In this document: in pieces, positions 33,539 through 44,543 of the stretch
Layout: each line of letters begins with the position of its first letter
Position numbering within the stretch: the stretch's first letter is position 1
DNA from: Trabulsiella odontotermitis
GTDB lineage: Bacteria; Pseudomonadota; Gammaproteobacteria; Enterobacterales; Enterobacteriaceae
Assembly: GCF_001297775.1 (NCBI RefSeq)
Contig: NZ_LIFX01000004.1
Location: 124,001-188,000 of the forward strand
DNA: 64,000 bases
Reading direction: 5' to 3'
The notes under the pieces: generated by a model
Seen by the model: the letters and a program-made list of their open reading frames with translations, nothing else
Told to the model about the DNA's origin: nothing
Databases searched by the model: none
Program-made: the position numbers and the translations under genes

Positions 33539-34660
33539 TTAATCCTCAAAAAACCAATAACCGCTATTGACCAGCGCGGCGAGCATGGCGAGGAACGGCG
33601 GATCCTCCAGCGCATCACCAAAGTGGCTGTCGTTCAGCACGATGTGGCTGGCCAGTGCTTCCAGTGCCGGACGGTGCGGCGAGTCAATCTTTTCGCCATT
33701 CACATAAACCTCGCCATCGATGCGCAGCACGCGCAACCCGCCGAGACGTACCAGCTTGTCGCCTTGCTTCAGCGCATCATAGATCTCATCTGGCTGATAA
33801 GGCGGCTCCGGCGGCGCGATATCCAGTTCATGACGGGACTGGGTAACAAACTCGCCGAACCACTGATTAAAGTGCTCAGGCTGATTAATCAGCGACAGCA
33901 TCATTTCGCGCAGGCGATCAAGTTCTGACGGCAGAATATCCGCAGGGTGATCACGCCCCGGCACGTCAGGATCGGTATAGCGCAGACTGCCCAGCTCGCG
34001 TTGCAGCACGTAGTCGGCAAAACCGCTGATCATTTCCCGGCCGCTCGGTGCGCGGAAACCGACGGAGTAGTTCAGCGAGTTCTCCAGCGAGTAACCTTCG
34101 TGCGGGAATCCCGGCGGAATATACAGAATATCGCCGGGCTCCATCTCTTCATCAATGATGGCGTCAAACGGATCCACCTGCAGCAGGTCAGGATGCGGGC
34201 AGTGCTGTTTCATCGGCACTTTTTCGCCCACGCGCCAGCGACGACGGCCGGTGCCCTGAATGATAAACACGTCGTATTGATCAAGGTGCGGGCCAACGCC
34301 GCCGCCGGGCACAGAGAAAGAGATCATCAGATCGTCGATGCGCCAGTCAGGCAGTGCGCGGAAAGGGCGCATCAGTGCGGCGGTCGGTTCATGCCAGTTG
34401 TTGACCGCCTGAACCAGCAGCGACCAGTTGCTTTCACCCAGATGATCATAGCTCTCGAACGGACCATGGCTGACCTGCCATTTGCCGTCGAGATGGCTGA
34501 CCAGACGACTGTCGACTTCGCTTTCCATCGCCAGCCCCGCCAGCTCATCAGGGGTGATGGGATCGAGAAAATTAGCAATGCCCCGCTTCAACACCACCGG
34601 ACGTTTTTGCCAGTAGCGTTCGATAAAGTCGGGCCAGTTGAGTGTTAAGTGATAGTCCAT
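33539..34660 (-). CDS. roxA: Ribosomal protein uL16 arginine 3-hydroxylase RoxA (YcfD)
   Basis: JmjC-type 2-oxoglutarate/Fe(II) oxygenase that hydroxylates an arginine of ribosomal protein L16. 373 residues from MDYHLTLNWP, as in E. coli; 41 further upstream codons are open but unlike the family. The Fe ligands are in GPHLDQYDVF (His, Asp) and PPGFPHEGY (His). A C-terminal winged-helix region follows (residues 240-373). Confidence 0.95.
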   Translation of the reverse strand: MDYHLTLNWPDFIERYWQKRPVVLKRGIANFLDPITPDELAGLAMESEVDSRLVSHLDGKWQVSHGPFESYDHLGESNWSLLVQAVNNWHEPTAALMRPFRALPDWRIDDLMISFSVPGGGVGPHLDQYDVFIIQGTGRRRWRVGEKVPMKQHCPHPDLLQVDPFDAIIDEEMEPGDILYIPPGFPHEGYSLENSLNYSVGFRAPSGREMISGFADYVLQRELGSLRYTDPDVPGRDHPADILPSELDRLREMMLSLINQPEHFNQWFGEFVTQSRHELDIAPPEPPYQPDEIYDALKQGDKLVRLGGLRVLRIDGEVYVNGEKIDSPHRPALEALASHIVLNDSHFGDALEDPPFLAMLAALVNSGYWFFED

Positions 34661-34742
34661 ATTTATGATTCCGCAGGCAGGTAGCTGAGACGGATTATAA
34701 CGGAACCTGCTGCAGAACGATGCAGGCGCCGTTAAATTTATG

Positions 34743-36212
34743 TCATACGGATGTTTCTTTGCTTCCGCTATGCTGGCGGCCAAAAATCACTTCCATGCGC
34801 GCGCCGCCCAGCGGGCTGTCGCCTGCGCTGATGCTGCCGTCGTACTGCTCGGCGATTTCACGTGCCACGGAAAGCCCGACACCCTGGCCGGGGCGCAGCG
34901 TGTCCGCCCGCTGACCGCGGTCAAACACCAGCGTGCGTTTGCCGCGCGGGATGCCGGGACCATCATCTTCAACAATAATATGCAGATGATCATCCGTCAG
35001 GCGCGCCGAGACCTCGACAAACTCAAGGCAGTATTTACAGGCGTTATCCAGCACGTTGCCCATCACTTCCATAAAGTCATTTTTCTCGCCGACAAAGCTG
35101 GTCTCCGGCGAAATATCGAGCGAGAGGTTTACCCCTTTACGCTGATAAACTTTGTTCAGCGCCGAGATGAGGTTATCCAGCAGCGGCGCCACCGGGTGCA
35201 GTTCACGGCTGAGGATCCCGGTACCGCCGCGCATGCTGGCGCGATGGAGAAAGTAACCAATCTGCTGCGAGATGCGGCTGATCTGCTCCAGCATCACCGG
35301 CTCGGCCTCGCTAACGGTCAGCTTTTCACTGCGTAACGAGCGCAGCGTGCTCTGCAGAACGGCCAGCGGTGTTTTCAGACTGTGGGTCAGATCAGTGAGG
35401 GTGGTGCGGTATTTGTCATAGCGCTCGCGCTCGCTTTTCAGCAGACGGTTCAGGTTTTGCACCAGACTGGTGAGTTCGCGGGTGGTTTCCGGGTTCAGCG
35501 CCTCACGGTGATGCTCTTCCAGTTCGCGCACTTCCCGCGCCAGCGCCTCAATGGGCCGCAGGCTCCACCACGCCGCCAGCCACAACAGCGGGATCACCAG
35601 CAACAGGTTGGCGGCCAGCACGTACACAAACCAGCTCCACACCATGTATGAACGCTTGAGTTCGATAGGGATGGTATCGACCACCACAATCGTCAGTTCC
35701 GGCATACGGGCGGTTGCCGGGTAGATATTCACCGCCACCGAGTGGGTCATTTCTGAATCGTCATGACCTTCACGAATTTCATTAAGCTGCTGCTGAACTT
35801 CGTGATCGCTACGGATCAGCGCACTGCTGGCGTTGATATCGGCCTCTATTTCGTGAAAACCGTTGGTTTTCAACCAGTCCGGGCTGATGCGCTCAACCAG
35901 CCACGGCACGTCCTGTTGCGTCCACAGCAGTTTGCCATGCCTGTCGTAAATCAGCGCCATGGTGGGGCTTTGCAGGCTGAGATTTTCGGGCATCTCAACG
36001 CTGACCTTGCCGTTTTCCCATTTCGCCAGTGTATAGAAGAGGTTACTTTCGCCGCGCAGCAGACGGAAGGTGGTTTTATCGAAGCTGACGCTGTAGCCGA
36101 CCAGCGCCACCATCCCGTACGCCAGCGACAGCACCAGCACCACAGCGGCGGTGGCGAGCAGAAAGCGGATGCGCAGGGAGAGCGGCAGAAAATGCCGTAA
36201 CAGTCTGCCCAT
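34743..36212 (-). CDS. phoQ: Sensor histidine kinase PhoQ
   Basis: Mg2+, acid and cationic-peptide sensor of the PhoPQ system. 489 residues (E. coli 486). TM1 about 14-40, periplasmic PAS-like sensor 44-190, TM2 about 194-214 with Asn202, HAMP, H-box [12 protein letters not shown] with His277, then N box (VLDNACKYC), G1 ([11 protein letters not shown]) and G2 (GQGVGLSVA). The acidic metal-bridging patch at 148-154 reads EGHDDSE; E. coli and Salmonella have EDDDDAE. The last residues (GSKETSV) also differ. Overlaps phoP by one base. Confidence 0.97.
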   Translation of the reverse strand: MGRLLRHFLPLSLRIRFLLATAAVVLVLSLAYGMVALVGYSVSFDKTTFRLLRGESNLFYTLAKWENGKVSVEMPENLSLQSPTMALIYDRHGKLLWTQQDVPWLVERISPDWLKTNGFHEIEADINASSALIRSDHEVQQQLNEIREGHDDSEMTHSVAVNIYPATARMPELTIVVVDTIPIELKRSYMVWSWFVYVLAANLLLVIPLLWLAAWWSLRPIEALAREVRELEEHHREALNPETTRELTSLVQNLNRLLKSERERYDKYRTTLTDLTHSLKTPLAVLQSTLRSLRSEKLTVSEAEPVMLEQISRISQQIGYFLHRASMRGGTGILSRELHPVAPLLDNLISALNKVYQRKGVNLSLDISPETSFVGEKNDFMEVMGNVLDNACKYCLEFVEVSARLTDDHLHIIVEDDGPGIPRGKRTLVFDRGQRADTLRPGQGVGLSVAREIAEQYDGSISAGDSPLGGARMEVIFGRQHSGSKETSV

Positions 36213-36883
36213 CAGCGGAGTTCGAACAGATAACCCTGGCCGCGCACGGTGGTGATCACGTCGTGCGGATACTGTGCCTGGATTTTTTTCCGCAGACGCC
36301 CCATCAGCACATCAATGGTGTGGCTCTCGCGCAATTCCGCATCGGGATAGAGCTGGAGCATCAGCGAATCTTTGCTCACCACTTTGCCGTTGTTGCGGAT
36401 CAGCGTTTCCATGATGGTGTATTCAAAAGCGGTCAGTTTGATCACCTCGTCGTTAATCGACAGCTCACGACGCGACAGATCCACCTGAAACGGTGGCATG
36501 GAGATCACCTGCGAGGCCAGCCCGCTGTTGCGACGCATCAGCGCCTGGATCCGTGCGGCGACTTCTTCGATATGGAACGGTTTGGTGACGTAGTCGTCCG
36601 CACCGGCGCTCAGCACTTCGACTTTATCCTGCCAGCCTTCCCGTGCGGTCAGCACCAGCACCGGCAATGAAACGTCGTGGCTGCGCCAGCGGCGAATGAG
36701 CGACAGGCCGTCTTCGTCCGGCAGCCCGAGGTCAACAATAGCGATATCAGGAAGGTGTTCGCCGAGATAGTAATCCGCTTCTCTGGCGTCTTCTGCGGCA
36801 TCCACCTGATGCCCCATTTCCTGGAGCTGTACTTTGAGGTGATGGCGTAACAGGGCGTTATCCTCAACAACGAGTACGCGCAT
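36212..36883 (-). CDS. phoP: Response regulator PhoP
   Basis: OmpR-family transcription activator. 223 residues as in E. coli. Receiver domain with the phospho-acceptor Asp51 in [12 protein letters not shown] and Lys101-type KPFH, then the winged-helix DNA-binding domain ([15 protein letters not shown]). The upstream perfect PhoP box implies positive autoregulation. Its TGA overlaps the phoQ ATG. Confidence 0.98.
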   Translation of the reverse strand: MRVLVVEDNALLRHHLKVQLQEMGHQVDAAEDAREADYYLGEHLPDIAIVDLGLPDEDGLSLIRRWRSHDVSLPVLVLTAREGWQDKVEVLSAGADDYVTKPFHIEEVAARIQALMRRNSGLASQVISMPPFQVDLSRRELSINDEVIKLTAFEYTIMETLIRNNGKVVSKDSLMLQLYPDAELRESHTIDVLMGRLRKKIQAQYPHDVITTVRGQGYLFELR

Positions 36884-36926
36884 AGCCTGACTCCCTTTTC
36901 TTTGCGATGTCTCTAGTTTAACGCTG

Positions 36927-36961
36927 ATTATGGCGCGGTGGGGATAAACATTGCTTAAACC
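36927..36961 (-). promoter_or_regulatory. PhoP box and -10 of the phoPQ promoter
   Basis: On the minus strand GGTTTA-AGCAA-TGTTTA (36961-36945) is a perfect PhoP direct repeat with the standard 5-base spacer. It is followed after 12 bases by CATAAT (36932-36927), the -10 box. This is the arrangement of PhoP-activated autoregulatory promoters in E. coli and Salmonella. Confidence 0.9.
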
Positions 36962-36973
36962 GGGGAGAGAGAA

Positions 36974-36998
36974 CCCTTCTGCCCGGCGGACAGAAGGG
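36974..36998 (-). terminator. Hairpin between purB and phoP
   Basis: An 8-bp inverted repeat CCCTTCTG / CAGAAGGG with a 9-base loop, 12 bases beyond the purB stop. No U-tract follows on the minus strand, so it may only weaken read-through from purB into phoPQ. Confidence 0.4.
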
Positions 36999-37009
36999 GA
37001 TGGTGCAGA

Positions 37010-38383
<1,374 letters not shown>

Positions 38384-39025
38384 TCACAACTCCGGAGTTA
38401 AATGAGCGAGAATTTGTTTCGCCTGAGTGGTCAGGCGCTTACGGGAAAACATGAGCTGCAGTCGGCTACCGCCGACCTGGTGCCACAGCACCGCGGCACG
38501 AATACCGGCGAGCAGCGAGGCACGCACTTTGGCCTGCACCTGCGGGCTTTGCAGAACGGCGGGCGAGCCAGTGACCTGAATGCGCGGGCCCAGCGGGCTA
38601 ATCACATCAACGTAGATGCCAGCCATTGCGCTGAGCAGCGTTTCAGATTGTAAGTCAAAATGGTCAAGCTGGCGTTGCAGCCCGGCAATGCGGTTACCCA
38701 GCGTATCCATTGCCCCTTTGCTGGCGGCCAGTTTACGCTCAAGCACCATCAGGCTGAGGGTATAGCGGGTCAGTTCGGCATTAAGCCCCTGACGGCTGCT
38801 GGCGTTCAGAACGCCCAACAGGGTTTCCAGACCGGTACGAAGATTGGCTTCGCTGCCGCCAAAAACGCCCAGCGTTGACGCCGGGTTCATATCGATAATG
38901 CTGTTCAGCGAAACGTGCAGGGCATCGCTATCACAATGTCCCTGATGTGCCAGTTGTTGCACCAGTCGGGCTGACTGGCAGATCCCTGCCAGCGCCAGCG
39001 TGATGTCATAATAATTCTTCGCCAC
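38384..39025 (-). CDS. hflD: High-frequency lysogenization protein HflD
   Basis: Membrane-associated alpha-helical protein; in E. coli it binds lambda CII and lowers lysogeny. 213 residues, as in E. coli, starting [19 protein letters not shown]. No catalytic motif. Lies between mnmA (27-bp gap) and purB (3 bp). Confidence 0.93.
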   Translation of the reverse strand: MAKNYYDITLALAGICQSARLVQQLAHQGHCDSDALHVSLNSIIDMNPASTLGVFGGSEANLRTGLETLLGVLNASSRQGLNAELTRYTLSLMVLERKLAASKGAMDTLGNRIAGLQRQLDHFDLQSETLLSAMAGIYVDVISPLGPRIQVTGSPAVLQSPQVQAKVRASLLAGIRAAVLWHQVGGSRLQLMFSRKRLTTQAKQILAHLTPEL

Positions 39026-39052
39026 ACTTGCTCCTTTCTGTGCGCAATTGGC

Positions 39053-40165
39053 TTATTCAACAGGCAGCGGCAGACGCTGCTCGATAATCCCGCCGCCGAG
39101 GCAGACGTCGCCGCTGTAGAAGACGGCGGACTGTCCTGGCGTTACGGCGGCGACCGGCTCGTCAAAACGGACATCGATGCGATCGTCCTCTAACGCCGTA
39201 ATGGTGCAGGGGATGTCAGTCTGACGGTAGCGGGTTTTGACTGTGCAGCGCAGCGTGCCCGTAAACGGCAGGCGATCAACCCAGTGCAACTGCTGGGCAA
39301 TCAGCCCGACGGACATCAGGCGAGGGTGGTCATGCCCTTGCGCCACCACCAGCACGTTATTTTCAACGTCTTTATCGACCACATACCACGGATCTTCGGT
39401 CCCTTCTTTGGTGCCGCCGATGCCGAGCCCTTTGCGCTGGCCGAGCGTGTGGTACATCAGCCCCTGATGTTCGCCAATTTCATCGCCATCAACGGTAATG
39501 ATTTTACCCGGCTGTGCGGGCAGGTAGCGACCCAGGAACTCACGGAATTTACGTTCACCGATAAAGCAGATACCGGTGGAGTCTTTTTTCTTCGCGGTGA
39601 TAAGCCCCAGCTCTTCGGCAATTTTACGCACCTGCGGCTTTTCCAGTTCCCCGACCGGGAACAGACTCTGGGCGATTTGCTCATGGCCGAGGGTATAGAG
39701 GAAGTAGCTCTGGTCTTTGTTACCGTCAAGCCCACGCAGCAGGCGGCTTTTGCCGTCAACGTCCGCACGGCGCACGTAGTGACCGGTGGCGATATAATCC
39801 GCACCGAGATCTTCAGCGGCAAATTCGAGGAAGGCTTTAAATTTGATTTCTTTATTACACAGAATATCCGGATTCGGCGTGCGCCCGGCTTTATATTCCG
39901 CCAGGAAATGTTCGAACACATTGTCCCAGTATTCTGCGGCAAAGTTTACGGTGTGCAGTTCAATACCGAGTTTGTCGCAGACCGCCTGTGCATCGGCCAG
40001 ATCCGCAGCAGCGGTGCAGTATTCCTCGCCATCGTCTTCCTCCCAGTTCTTCATGAACAGGCCTTCCACTTTATAGCCCTGTTGTTGTAACAGGTACGCG
40101 GAAACGGAGGAATCGACACCGCCGGACATGCCGACGATCACTTTTTTCTGGCTGTTATCTGACAT
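39053..40165 (-). CDS. mnmA: tRNA 2-thiouridylase MnmA
   Basis: Thiolates U34 of Lys, Glu and Gln tRNAs. 370 residues from [20 protein letters not shown] (PP-loop); 49 upstream codons are open but not family-like. The two catalytic cysteines are in [12 protein letters not shown] and [12 protein letters not shown]. Followed by hflD; nudJ lies 52 bp upstream. Confidence 0.96.
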   Translation of the reverse strand: MSDNSQKKVIVGMSGGVDSSVSAYLLQQQGYKVEGLFMKNWEEDDGEEYCTAAADLADAQAVCDKLGIELHTVNFAAEYWDNVFEHFLAEYKAGRTPNPDILCNKEIKFKAFLEFAAEDLGADYIATGHYVRRADVDGKSRLLRGLDGNKDQSYFLYTLGHEQIAQSLFPVGELEKPQVRKIAEELGLITAKKKDSTGICFIGERKFREFLGRYLPAQPGKIITVDGDEIGEHQGLMYHTLGQRKGLGIGGTKEGTEDPWYVVDKDVENNVLVVAQGHDHPRLMSVGLIAQQLHWVDRLPFTGTLRCTVKTRYRQTDIPCTITALEDDRIDVRFDEPVAAVTPGQSAVFYSGDVCLGGGIIEQRLPLPVE

Positions 40166-40217
40166 GGAATACTCACGACATTGAACTTCAAGGCGGCGTA
40201 TTCTAGCACGCGCCCCC

Positions 40218-40679
40218 TCACTTGACACCCTCTGTAAACGGCCAGTTAAATTCTCCGACCAGCGACAACGGGTGACGCTCACCGCTCTGCCAGCAACGGA
40301 TGCTTTCGGCAACCAGCGCAGAACGCAGGTTTTTCGCGTTGAGGATCTCCTCTGCTGTCAGCCACAGGCAGCGATCGATGTCGCTGTCGTGCGGTTCAGT
40401 CGCGCACGTATCGTTAAGGTCGATAGCAAACAGGAAGCGCAGAAAGGGAGTTTTGTCCGGTGCCAGCCACTGATGCATGCGAATGAAATGCTGTGGCGTG
40501 GCGCGAATACCGGTCTCTTCCCACAACTCGCGTTCGGCGGCCTGCACCAGGGTTTCATCCGCTTCAAGGTGCCCGGCAGGCTGGTTCCACAGCGCCTTGC
40601 CATTAATCGTCTCTTCGACGACCAGAAATTTGCCTCTGGCATGCACCACGCAGGCGACGGTTACGTGCGGCTTAAACAT
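40218..40679 (-). CDS. nudJ: Nudix phosphatase NudJ
   Basis: Hydrolyses nucleoside tri- and diphosphates and HMP-pyrophosphate. 153 residues from [13 protein letters not shown], as in E. coli. Complete Nudix box: GHLEADETL followed by the REL-EETGI end ([10 protein letters not shown]). The next gene upstream, rluE, ends 14 bp before its start. Confidence 0.95.
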   Translation of the reverse strand: MFKPHVTVACVVHARGKFLVVEETINGKALWNQPAGHLEADETLVQAAERELWEETGIRATPQHFIRMHQWLAPDKTPFLRFLFAIDLNDTCATEPHDSDIDRCLWLTAEEILNAKNLRSALVAESIRCWQSGERHPLSLVGEFNWPFTEGVK

Positions 40680-40693
40680 CCGGACTCCTTGAT

Positions 40694-41341
40694 TTATGCA
40701 TCCCGCCATTCACCACTGGCGAGGTTGTCGAGTGTGTAATTGCCCATCGCATAGCGAATTAAACGCAGGGTAGGGAAACCCACATGGGCGGTCATACGGC
40801 GCACCTGACGGTTGCGGCCCTCATATAAGGTGACTTTCAGCCAACGGGTGGGGATCGATTTACGTTCACGAATCGGCGGATTGCGCGGCCAGAGCCATTC
40901 AGGTTCGTCAACCTGTTCAATGCCCGCGGGCAGGGTGGGGCCATCGTTCAGCGTGACGCCGTTACGCAGCGCGTTAATCGCTTCGTCCGTTGGTTCTCCT
41001 TCGACCTGCACGTAATAGATTTTGCCCGTTCGTTTCCCTGGCTGAGTCAGTTGCGCCTGCAACACGCCGTCGTTGGTCAGCACCAGTAAACCTTCACTGT
41101 CGCGGTCGAGTCGCCCGGCGGCATACACGCCCTGAATGGCGATATAGTCTTTCAGCGTGCGGCGTCCCGCGTCATCGGTAAACTGCGGCAGCACATCGTA
41201 AGGTTTATTGAACAAAATGACGCGCTTCGGCGAGTTATCGTTACGCGGTCTGGCGGATTGTCTTGAGCTGAATCGCTCAACCCGGTGATTTCTATAAGAA
41301 GTTTTCGGCATGGTATTTTCAGGCATGGTCAATTGCCGCAT
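40694..41341 (-). CDS. rluE: 23S rRNA pseudouridine synthase RluE
   Basis: Makes pseudouridine at position 2457 of 23S rRNA. 215 residues (E. coli 217). Catalytic Asp in [11 protein letters not shown]; RsuA-type segment [23 protein letters not shown] basic N-terminal tail (residues 1-40) precedes the catalytic domain. Divergent from icd. Confidence 0.95.
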   Translation of the reverse strand: MRQLTMPENTMPKTSYRNHRVERFSSRQSARPRNDNSPKRVILFNKPYDVLPQFTDDAGRRTLKDYIAIQGVYAAGRLDRDSEGLLVLTNDGVLQAQLTQPGKRTGKIYYVQVEGEPTDEAINALRNGVTLNDGPTLPAGIEQVDEPEWLWPRNPPIRERKSIPTRWLKVTLYEGRNRQVRRMTAHVGFPTLRLIRYAMGNYTLDNLASGEWRDA

Positions 41342-41497
41342 TATAGCCTAATTACGAATGCCTTTCATGGAACCAAACATTCAGGTAGTATTGACAGGCC
41401 CATTACAAATCATTAACAAAAAATATTGCTCAAACTTGTCCGCGCCTGCGGTGCGAGAGAGGAGGAGCAAACCCAGAAGCGCTCGAAGGAGAGGTTA

Positions 41498-42748
41498 ATG
41501 GAAAGCAAAGTAGTTGTTCCGGCGGAAGGCCAGAAAATCACCCTGCAAAACGGCAAACTCAACGTCCCTCACAACCCGATTATCCCGTTCATTGAAGGCG
41601 ATGGCATCGGCGTTGACGTTACCCCGGCGATGCTGAAAGTGGTGGATGCCGCTGTCGAGAAAGCCTATAAAGGCGAGCGTAAAATTTCCTGGATGGAAAT
41701 TTACACCGGTGAAAAATCCACCAAAATTTACGGCCAGGACGTCTGGCTCCCGCCTGAAACGCTTGATCTGATTCGTGACTATCGCGTTGCCATCAAAGGC
41801 CCGCTGACCACCCCGGTCGGTGGCGGTATTCGTTCCCTGAACGTTGCGCTGCGTCAGGAGCTTGATCTGTACGTCTGCCTGCGTCCGGTTCGTTACTACC
41901 AGGGCACCCCAAGCCCGGTAAAACACCCGGAACTGACCGACATGGTTATCTTCCGTGAAAACGCTGAAGATATTTATGCCGGTATCGAATGGAAAGCGGA
42001 CAGCGCTGACGCGGAAAAAGTGATCAAATTCCTGCGTGAAGAGATGGGCGTGAAGAAAATTCGCTTCCCTGAGCATTGCGGCATCGGCATCAAGCCGTGC
42101 TCTGAAGAAGGGACCAAGCGCCTGGTTCGCGCAGCTATCGAATATGCGATCGCTAACGACCGTGATTCTGTAACGCTGGTTCACAAAGGCAACATCATGA
42201 AGTTCACCGAAGGCGCGTTCAAAGACTGGGGTTACCAGCTTGCTCGTGAAGAATTCGGCGGCGAACTGATTGATGGCGGCCCGTGGCAGAAAATCAAGAA
42301 CCCGAGAACCGGTAAAGAAATCATCATTAAAGACGTTATCGCTGACGCCTTCCTGCAGCAGATCCTGCTGCGCCCGGCAGAGTATGACGTCATTGCCTGT
42401 ATGAACCTTAACGGCGACTACATCTCCGACGCCCTGGCGGCGCAGGTTGGCGGTATCGGTATCGCACCGGGCGCAAACATCGGTGACGAATGTGCACTGT
42501 TCGAAGCGACCCACGGTACTGCGCCGAAGTATGCCGGTCAGGACAAAGTGAACCCGGGTTCCGTTATCCTTTCCGCAGAAATGATGCTGCGCCACATGGA
42601 GTGGTTCGAAGCCGCAGACCTGATCGTGAAAGGCATGGAAGGCGCCATCGCTGCCAAAACCGTGACCTACGATTTTGAACGTCTGATGGAAGGCGCTAAG
42701 CTGCTGAAATGTTCAGAGTTTGGCGACGCGATTATCGCGAACATGTAA
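41498..42748 (+). CDS. icd: Isocitrate dehydrogenase (NADP+)
   Basis: TCA-cycle enzyme. 416 residues from [13 protein letters not shown], as in E. coli. Substrate and phosphorylation-site Ser113 in [12 protein letters not shown], metal-binding DAFLQQ region, NADP loop [22 protein letters not shown] (41391-41396) marks a probable -35 in the divergent rluE-icd gap. The 3' end is where phage 21 and e14 integrate; with int 110 bp downstream, the last part of this ORF is probably phage-supplied, replacing the host end without changing protein length ([10 protein letters not shown] onward). Confidence 0.97.
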   Translation: MESKVVVPAEGQKITLQNGKLNVPHNPIIPFIEGDGIGVDVTPAMLKVVDAAVEKAYKGERKISWMEIYTGEKSTKIYGQDVWLPPETLDLIRDYRVAIKGPLTTPVGGGIRSLNVALRQELDLYVCLRPVRYYQGTPSPVKHPELTDMVIFRENAEDIYAGIEWKADSADAEKVIKFLREEMGVKKIRFPEHCGIGIKPCSEEGTKRLVRAAIEYAIANDRDSVTLVHKGNIMKFTEGAFKDWGYQLAREEFGGELIDGGPWQKIKNPRTGKEIIIKDVIADAFLQQILLRPAEYDVIACMNLNGDYISDALAAQVGGIGIAPGANIGDECALFEATHGTAPKYAGQDKVNPGSVILSAEMMLRHMEWFEAADLIVKGMEGAIAAKTVTYDFERLMEGAKLLKCSEFGDAIIANM

Positions 42749-42770
42749 TCCAGTTACTGGGTTAAATGCG

Positions 42771-42797
42771 AAAGGGAGTCATTCGGCTCCCTTTTTT
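42771..42797 (+). terminator. Terminator after icd
   Basis: Stem AAAGGGAG / CTCCCTTT with an 8-base loop and six Ts, 22 bases after the icd stop. Confidence 0.85.
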
Positions 42798-42815
42798 ACT
42801 GCTCTCGAAAAATTC

Positions 42816-42851
42816 TTCCCCAAAACTTTCCCCAAAACGTTTCCCCAAAAC
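42816..42851. repeat. Three direct repeats TTCCCCAAAAC, likely Int arm sites
   Basis: TTCCCCAAAAC occurs at 42816-42826, 42828-42838 and 42841-42851, spaced 12 and 13 bp, just beyond the int stop codon on the attachment side. Direct repeats in this place are typical of arm-type integrase binding sites; the assignment is positional. Confidence 0.6.
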
Positions 42852-42858
42852 CCCCTCA

Positions 42859-44004
42859 TCATGACCCTGCTTTTGTGATGACGATCACCCAGTCTTTTCC
42901 GCGATCATCGTTGTATTTATCGGTCATTTCTCTGGATTTATGCCCAAGCAGTTTTTGAGTATTCACCCCTTGTTCTCTGTAGAGTCTTTCTGACAATGAA
43001 CGCTGCTCGTGGAAAGTAGGAGCTGTTCCTGTATCCCAGGTAAGACCGCTTTTATTTCTCGCTTTTTTGAAGGTGGATGTCAGTGAACTGATAGAAACCT
43101 GGTCACCACGATTGGCCCGCGATGAGGTATGTCTGAAATGCACAAGATATTTGCTCACAACGGCATCACGGCATTTAGAAATTACGTCACGCAGAGTTAA
43201 TCCAATGGCATCACATTTTAAATCCAGTGGGATAGCCAGGCGGGAACCTGTTTTTTCCTGCTCAACGTGAAGCATGTCGTCCCAGATGTCTTTAAACTGC
43301 ATTTTGCAAATATCACCGAGACGCTGGCCTGTAACCAGCGCTAATAACATGCCGGTCTGGAGGTATGGTTCCTGCCGTTCTGCACTGGCGTATATCGTTT
43401 TCCATTCTTCCAGTGAAAGACGCTGCCTGGTGACTTTGTTTCGTGGCTGCTTAGTGGCCAGTGCCGGGTTATGACCTGGTGGGACATGCCCACTGTGTTG
43501 CGCTTCTTTAAACACATCTATAAGAACCATACGTACAACCTGTGCCATACGGTTGTGTCCCTCAGCTTTCACGGCATCTGTTATTTCGGCAATATCAAGG
43601 GCAGAAATATCTTTCAGGTACTGCATTCCACAATGTTCACGAAATAAACGTAGAGGTTTAGCTTTTTGTTTATAGGAGTTAAGTCGAAGCTCATTGAGCT
43701 TTAGCCGCTCATCCTGGATAACCAAATATTTATCCAGCCATTCAGTTACGGTGATATCTGTTCGATTGCCCTTCATCCTAGCCAGCCGATCATTAATGCT
43801 CAGGATTTGTCTGGTGCGCTGCTCAGCGATGATTGTATTGGCTTCGGTTGCTACCTGCTTCGCCTCAGCTTCATCGGTACCGAGGCTGTGAAAACGGCCG
43901 GAAAGAGGGTGCTTATATTGCCAGTATACTTTGCCGGTCCGCTTATCAAGTTTGCAATAGAGGTTTGGCACGGCAATTTTATGTGTACGTGGTCTAGCAG
44001 CCAT
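42859..44004 (-). CDS. int: Prophage tyrosine integrase
   Basis: Site-specific recombinase for integration and excision at icd. 381 residues from MAARPRTHKIAVPNLYCK; 23 upstream codons are open. An N-terminal arm-binding domain, a SAM-like core-binding domain (about 90-180), then the catalytic domain with Arg in VTGQRLGD, His-x-x-Arg as HEQR, His in LLGHKSREM and the nucleophile Tyr in TDKYNDD. Overlaps xis by 11 bp, as in lambdoid phages. Confidence 0.95.
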   Translation of the reverse strand: MAARPRTHKIAVPNLYCKLDKRTGKVYWQYKHPLSGRFHSLGTDEAEAKQVATEANTIIAEQRTRQILSINDRLARMKGNRTDITVTEWLDKYLVIQDERLKLNELRLNSYKQKAKPLRLFREHCGMQYLKDISALDIAEITDAVKAEGHNRMAQVVRMVLIDVFKEAQHSGHVPPGHNPALATKQPRNKVTRQRLSLEEWKTIYASAERQEPYLQTGMLLALVTGQRLGDICKMQFKDIWDDMLHVEQEKTGSRLAIPLDLKCDAIGLTLRDVISKCRDAVVSKYLVHFRHTSSRANRGDQVSISSLTSTFKKARNKSGLTWDTGTAPTFHEQRSLSERLYREQGVNTQKLLGHKSREMTDKYNDDRGKDWVIVITKAGS

Positions 44005-44230
44005 CGGAAATAATCCTTCGTAGTTTAGGACTGGCGCTAACAGGTAACTGCGGTGCCGCGAGTATTCCAACATAGCGTGCGCTACGATCTACCATCCAAT
44101 AGCGGCCAACCTTAATAGCTGGTGGGGCGATCATTTTGCCTTTTGCGTATTTTTTCAATACACGCTCACTCGGGGCTTGCTCGCCAAATTCCTCTCTTGC
44201 CCAGTCGAGTAGGGGGATCATTCGAGACAT
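43994..44230 (-). CDS. xis: Excisionase
   Basis: Small winged-helix directionality factor that bends the att arm for excision. 78 residues. The motif PSERVLKKYAKGKMIAPPAIKVGRYW resembles the lambda Xis recognition helix and wing (the run is residues 20-45). Start chosen at ATG with GGAG 8 bases upstream. It lies 2 bp after the frameshift gene's distal stop and overlaps int. Confidence 0.88.
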   Translation of the reverse strand: MSRMIPLLDWAREEFGEQAPSERVLKKYAKGKMIAPPAIKVGRYWMVDRSARYVGILAAPQLPVSASPKLRRIISDGC

Positions 44231-44232
44231 GA

Positions 44233-44531
44233 TTATTTCTCCACTTTACCGGCTGCATCCGGCAATTTTTTAAAACAGCAGGTACCACAACCGCCGCGGG
44301 CACCCTCAACACATACGTCACATCTGTCTACTTTTTTTGTGAACCAATGTTCTCCCTAACAGGTGCCACATATTCATAATTATTTTTTACCGCTTCCGCA
44401 CAGGTAACTAATTCTTCCGGACTAATATTTTCATTAATCATTATCATCTGAAGGCGATGGATAATGGCTAGCAGCTTCAATGTTTTTCCGCCATGTTTCA
44501 GTGGTGGGTATGGTGGTACATACGTGGTCAT
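44233..44531 (-). CDS. Small prophage gene with probable -1 frameshift; Cys-rich distal part
   Basis: The first frame (44531-44328) gives 67 residues, MTTYVPPYPPLKHGGKTLKL to GSQKK, ending CAA AAA AAG TAG. The heptamer A AAA AAG (44337-44331) directly precedes the stop. AGGGAG lies 14 bases upstream of it, as in dnaX, where such a site stimulates -1 slippage. After a -1 shift the ribosome reads VDRCDVCVEGARGGCGTCCF and on to GKVEK (stop at 44233-44235), giving a 99-residue protein with a CxxC-x7-CxxCC zinc-ribbon-like end. The distal frame has no start codon of its own and ends just before xis. A real frameshift or a one-base indel both fit. Confidence 0.6.
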
Positions 44532-44543
44532 GCCGCTTGCTCC

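Larger units (their letters stand above)
42584..42860. other. attL region: prophage/host junction in the 3' end of icd
   Basis: Inferred from the position of int directly beyond icd and from the known phage 21/e14 target, where the phage carries a copy of the icd 3' end. The exact crossover core cannot be set without the right end (attR), which is outside the window. Confidence 0.6.

Noticed and set aside
41495..42595. 366-codon minus-strand frame in icd
   Set aside because: Shadow of icd, whose 416 codons align with the known enzyme throughout.
42815..42851. CRISPR-like or phase-variable tract for the TTCCCCAAAAC repeats
   Set aside because: Only three copies, no spacers, next to int and att; integrase arm sites explain them better.
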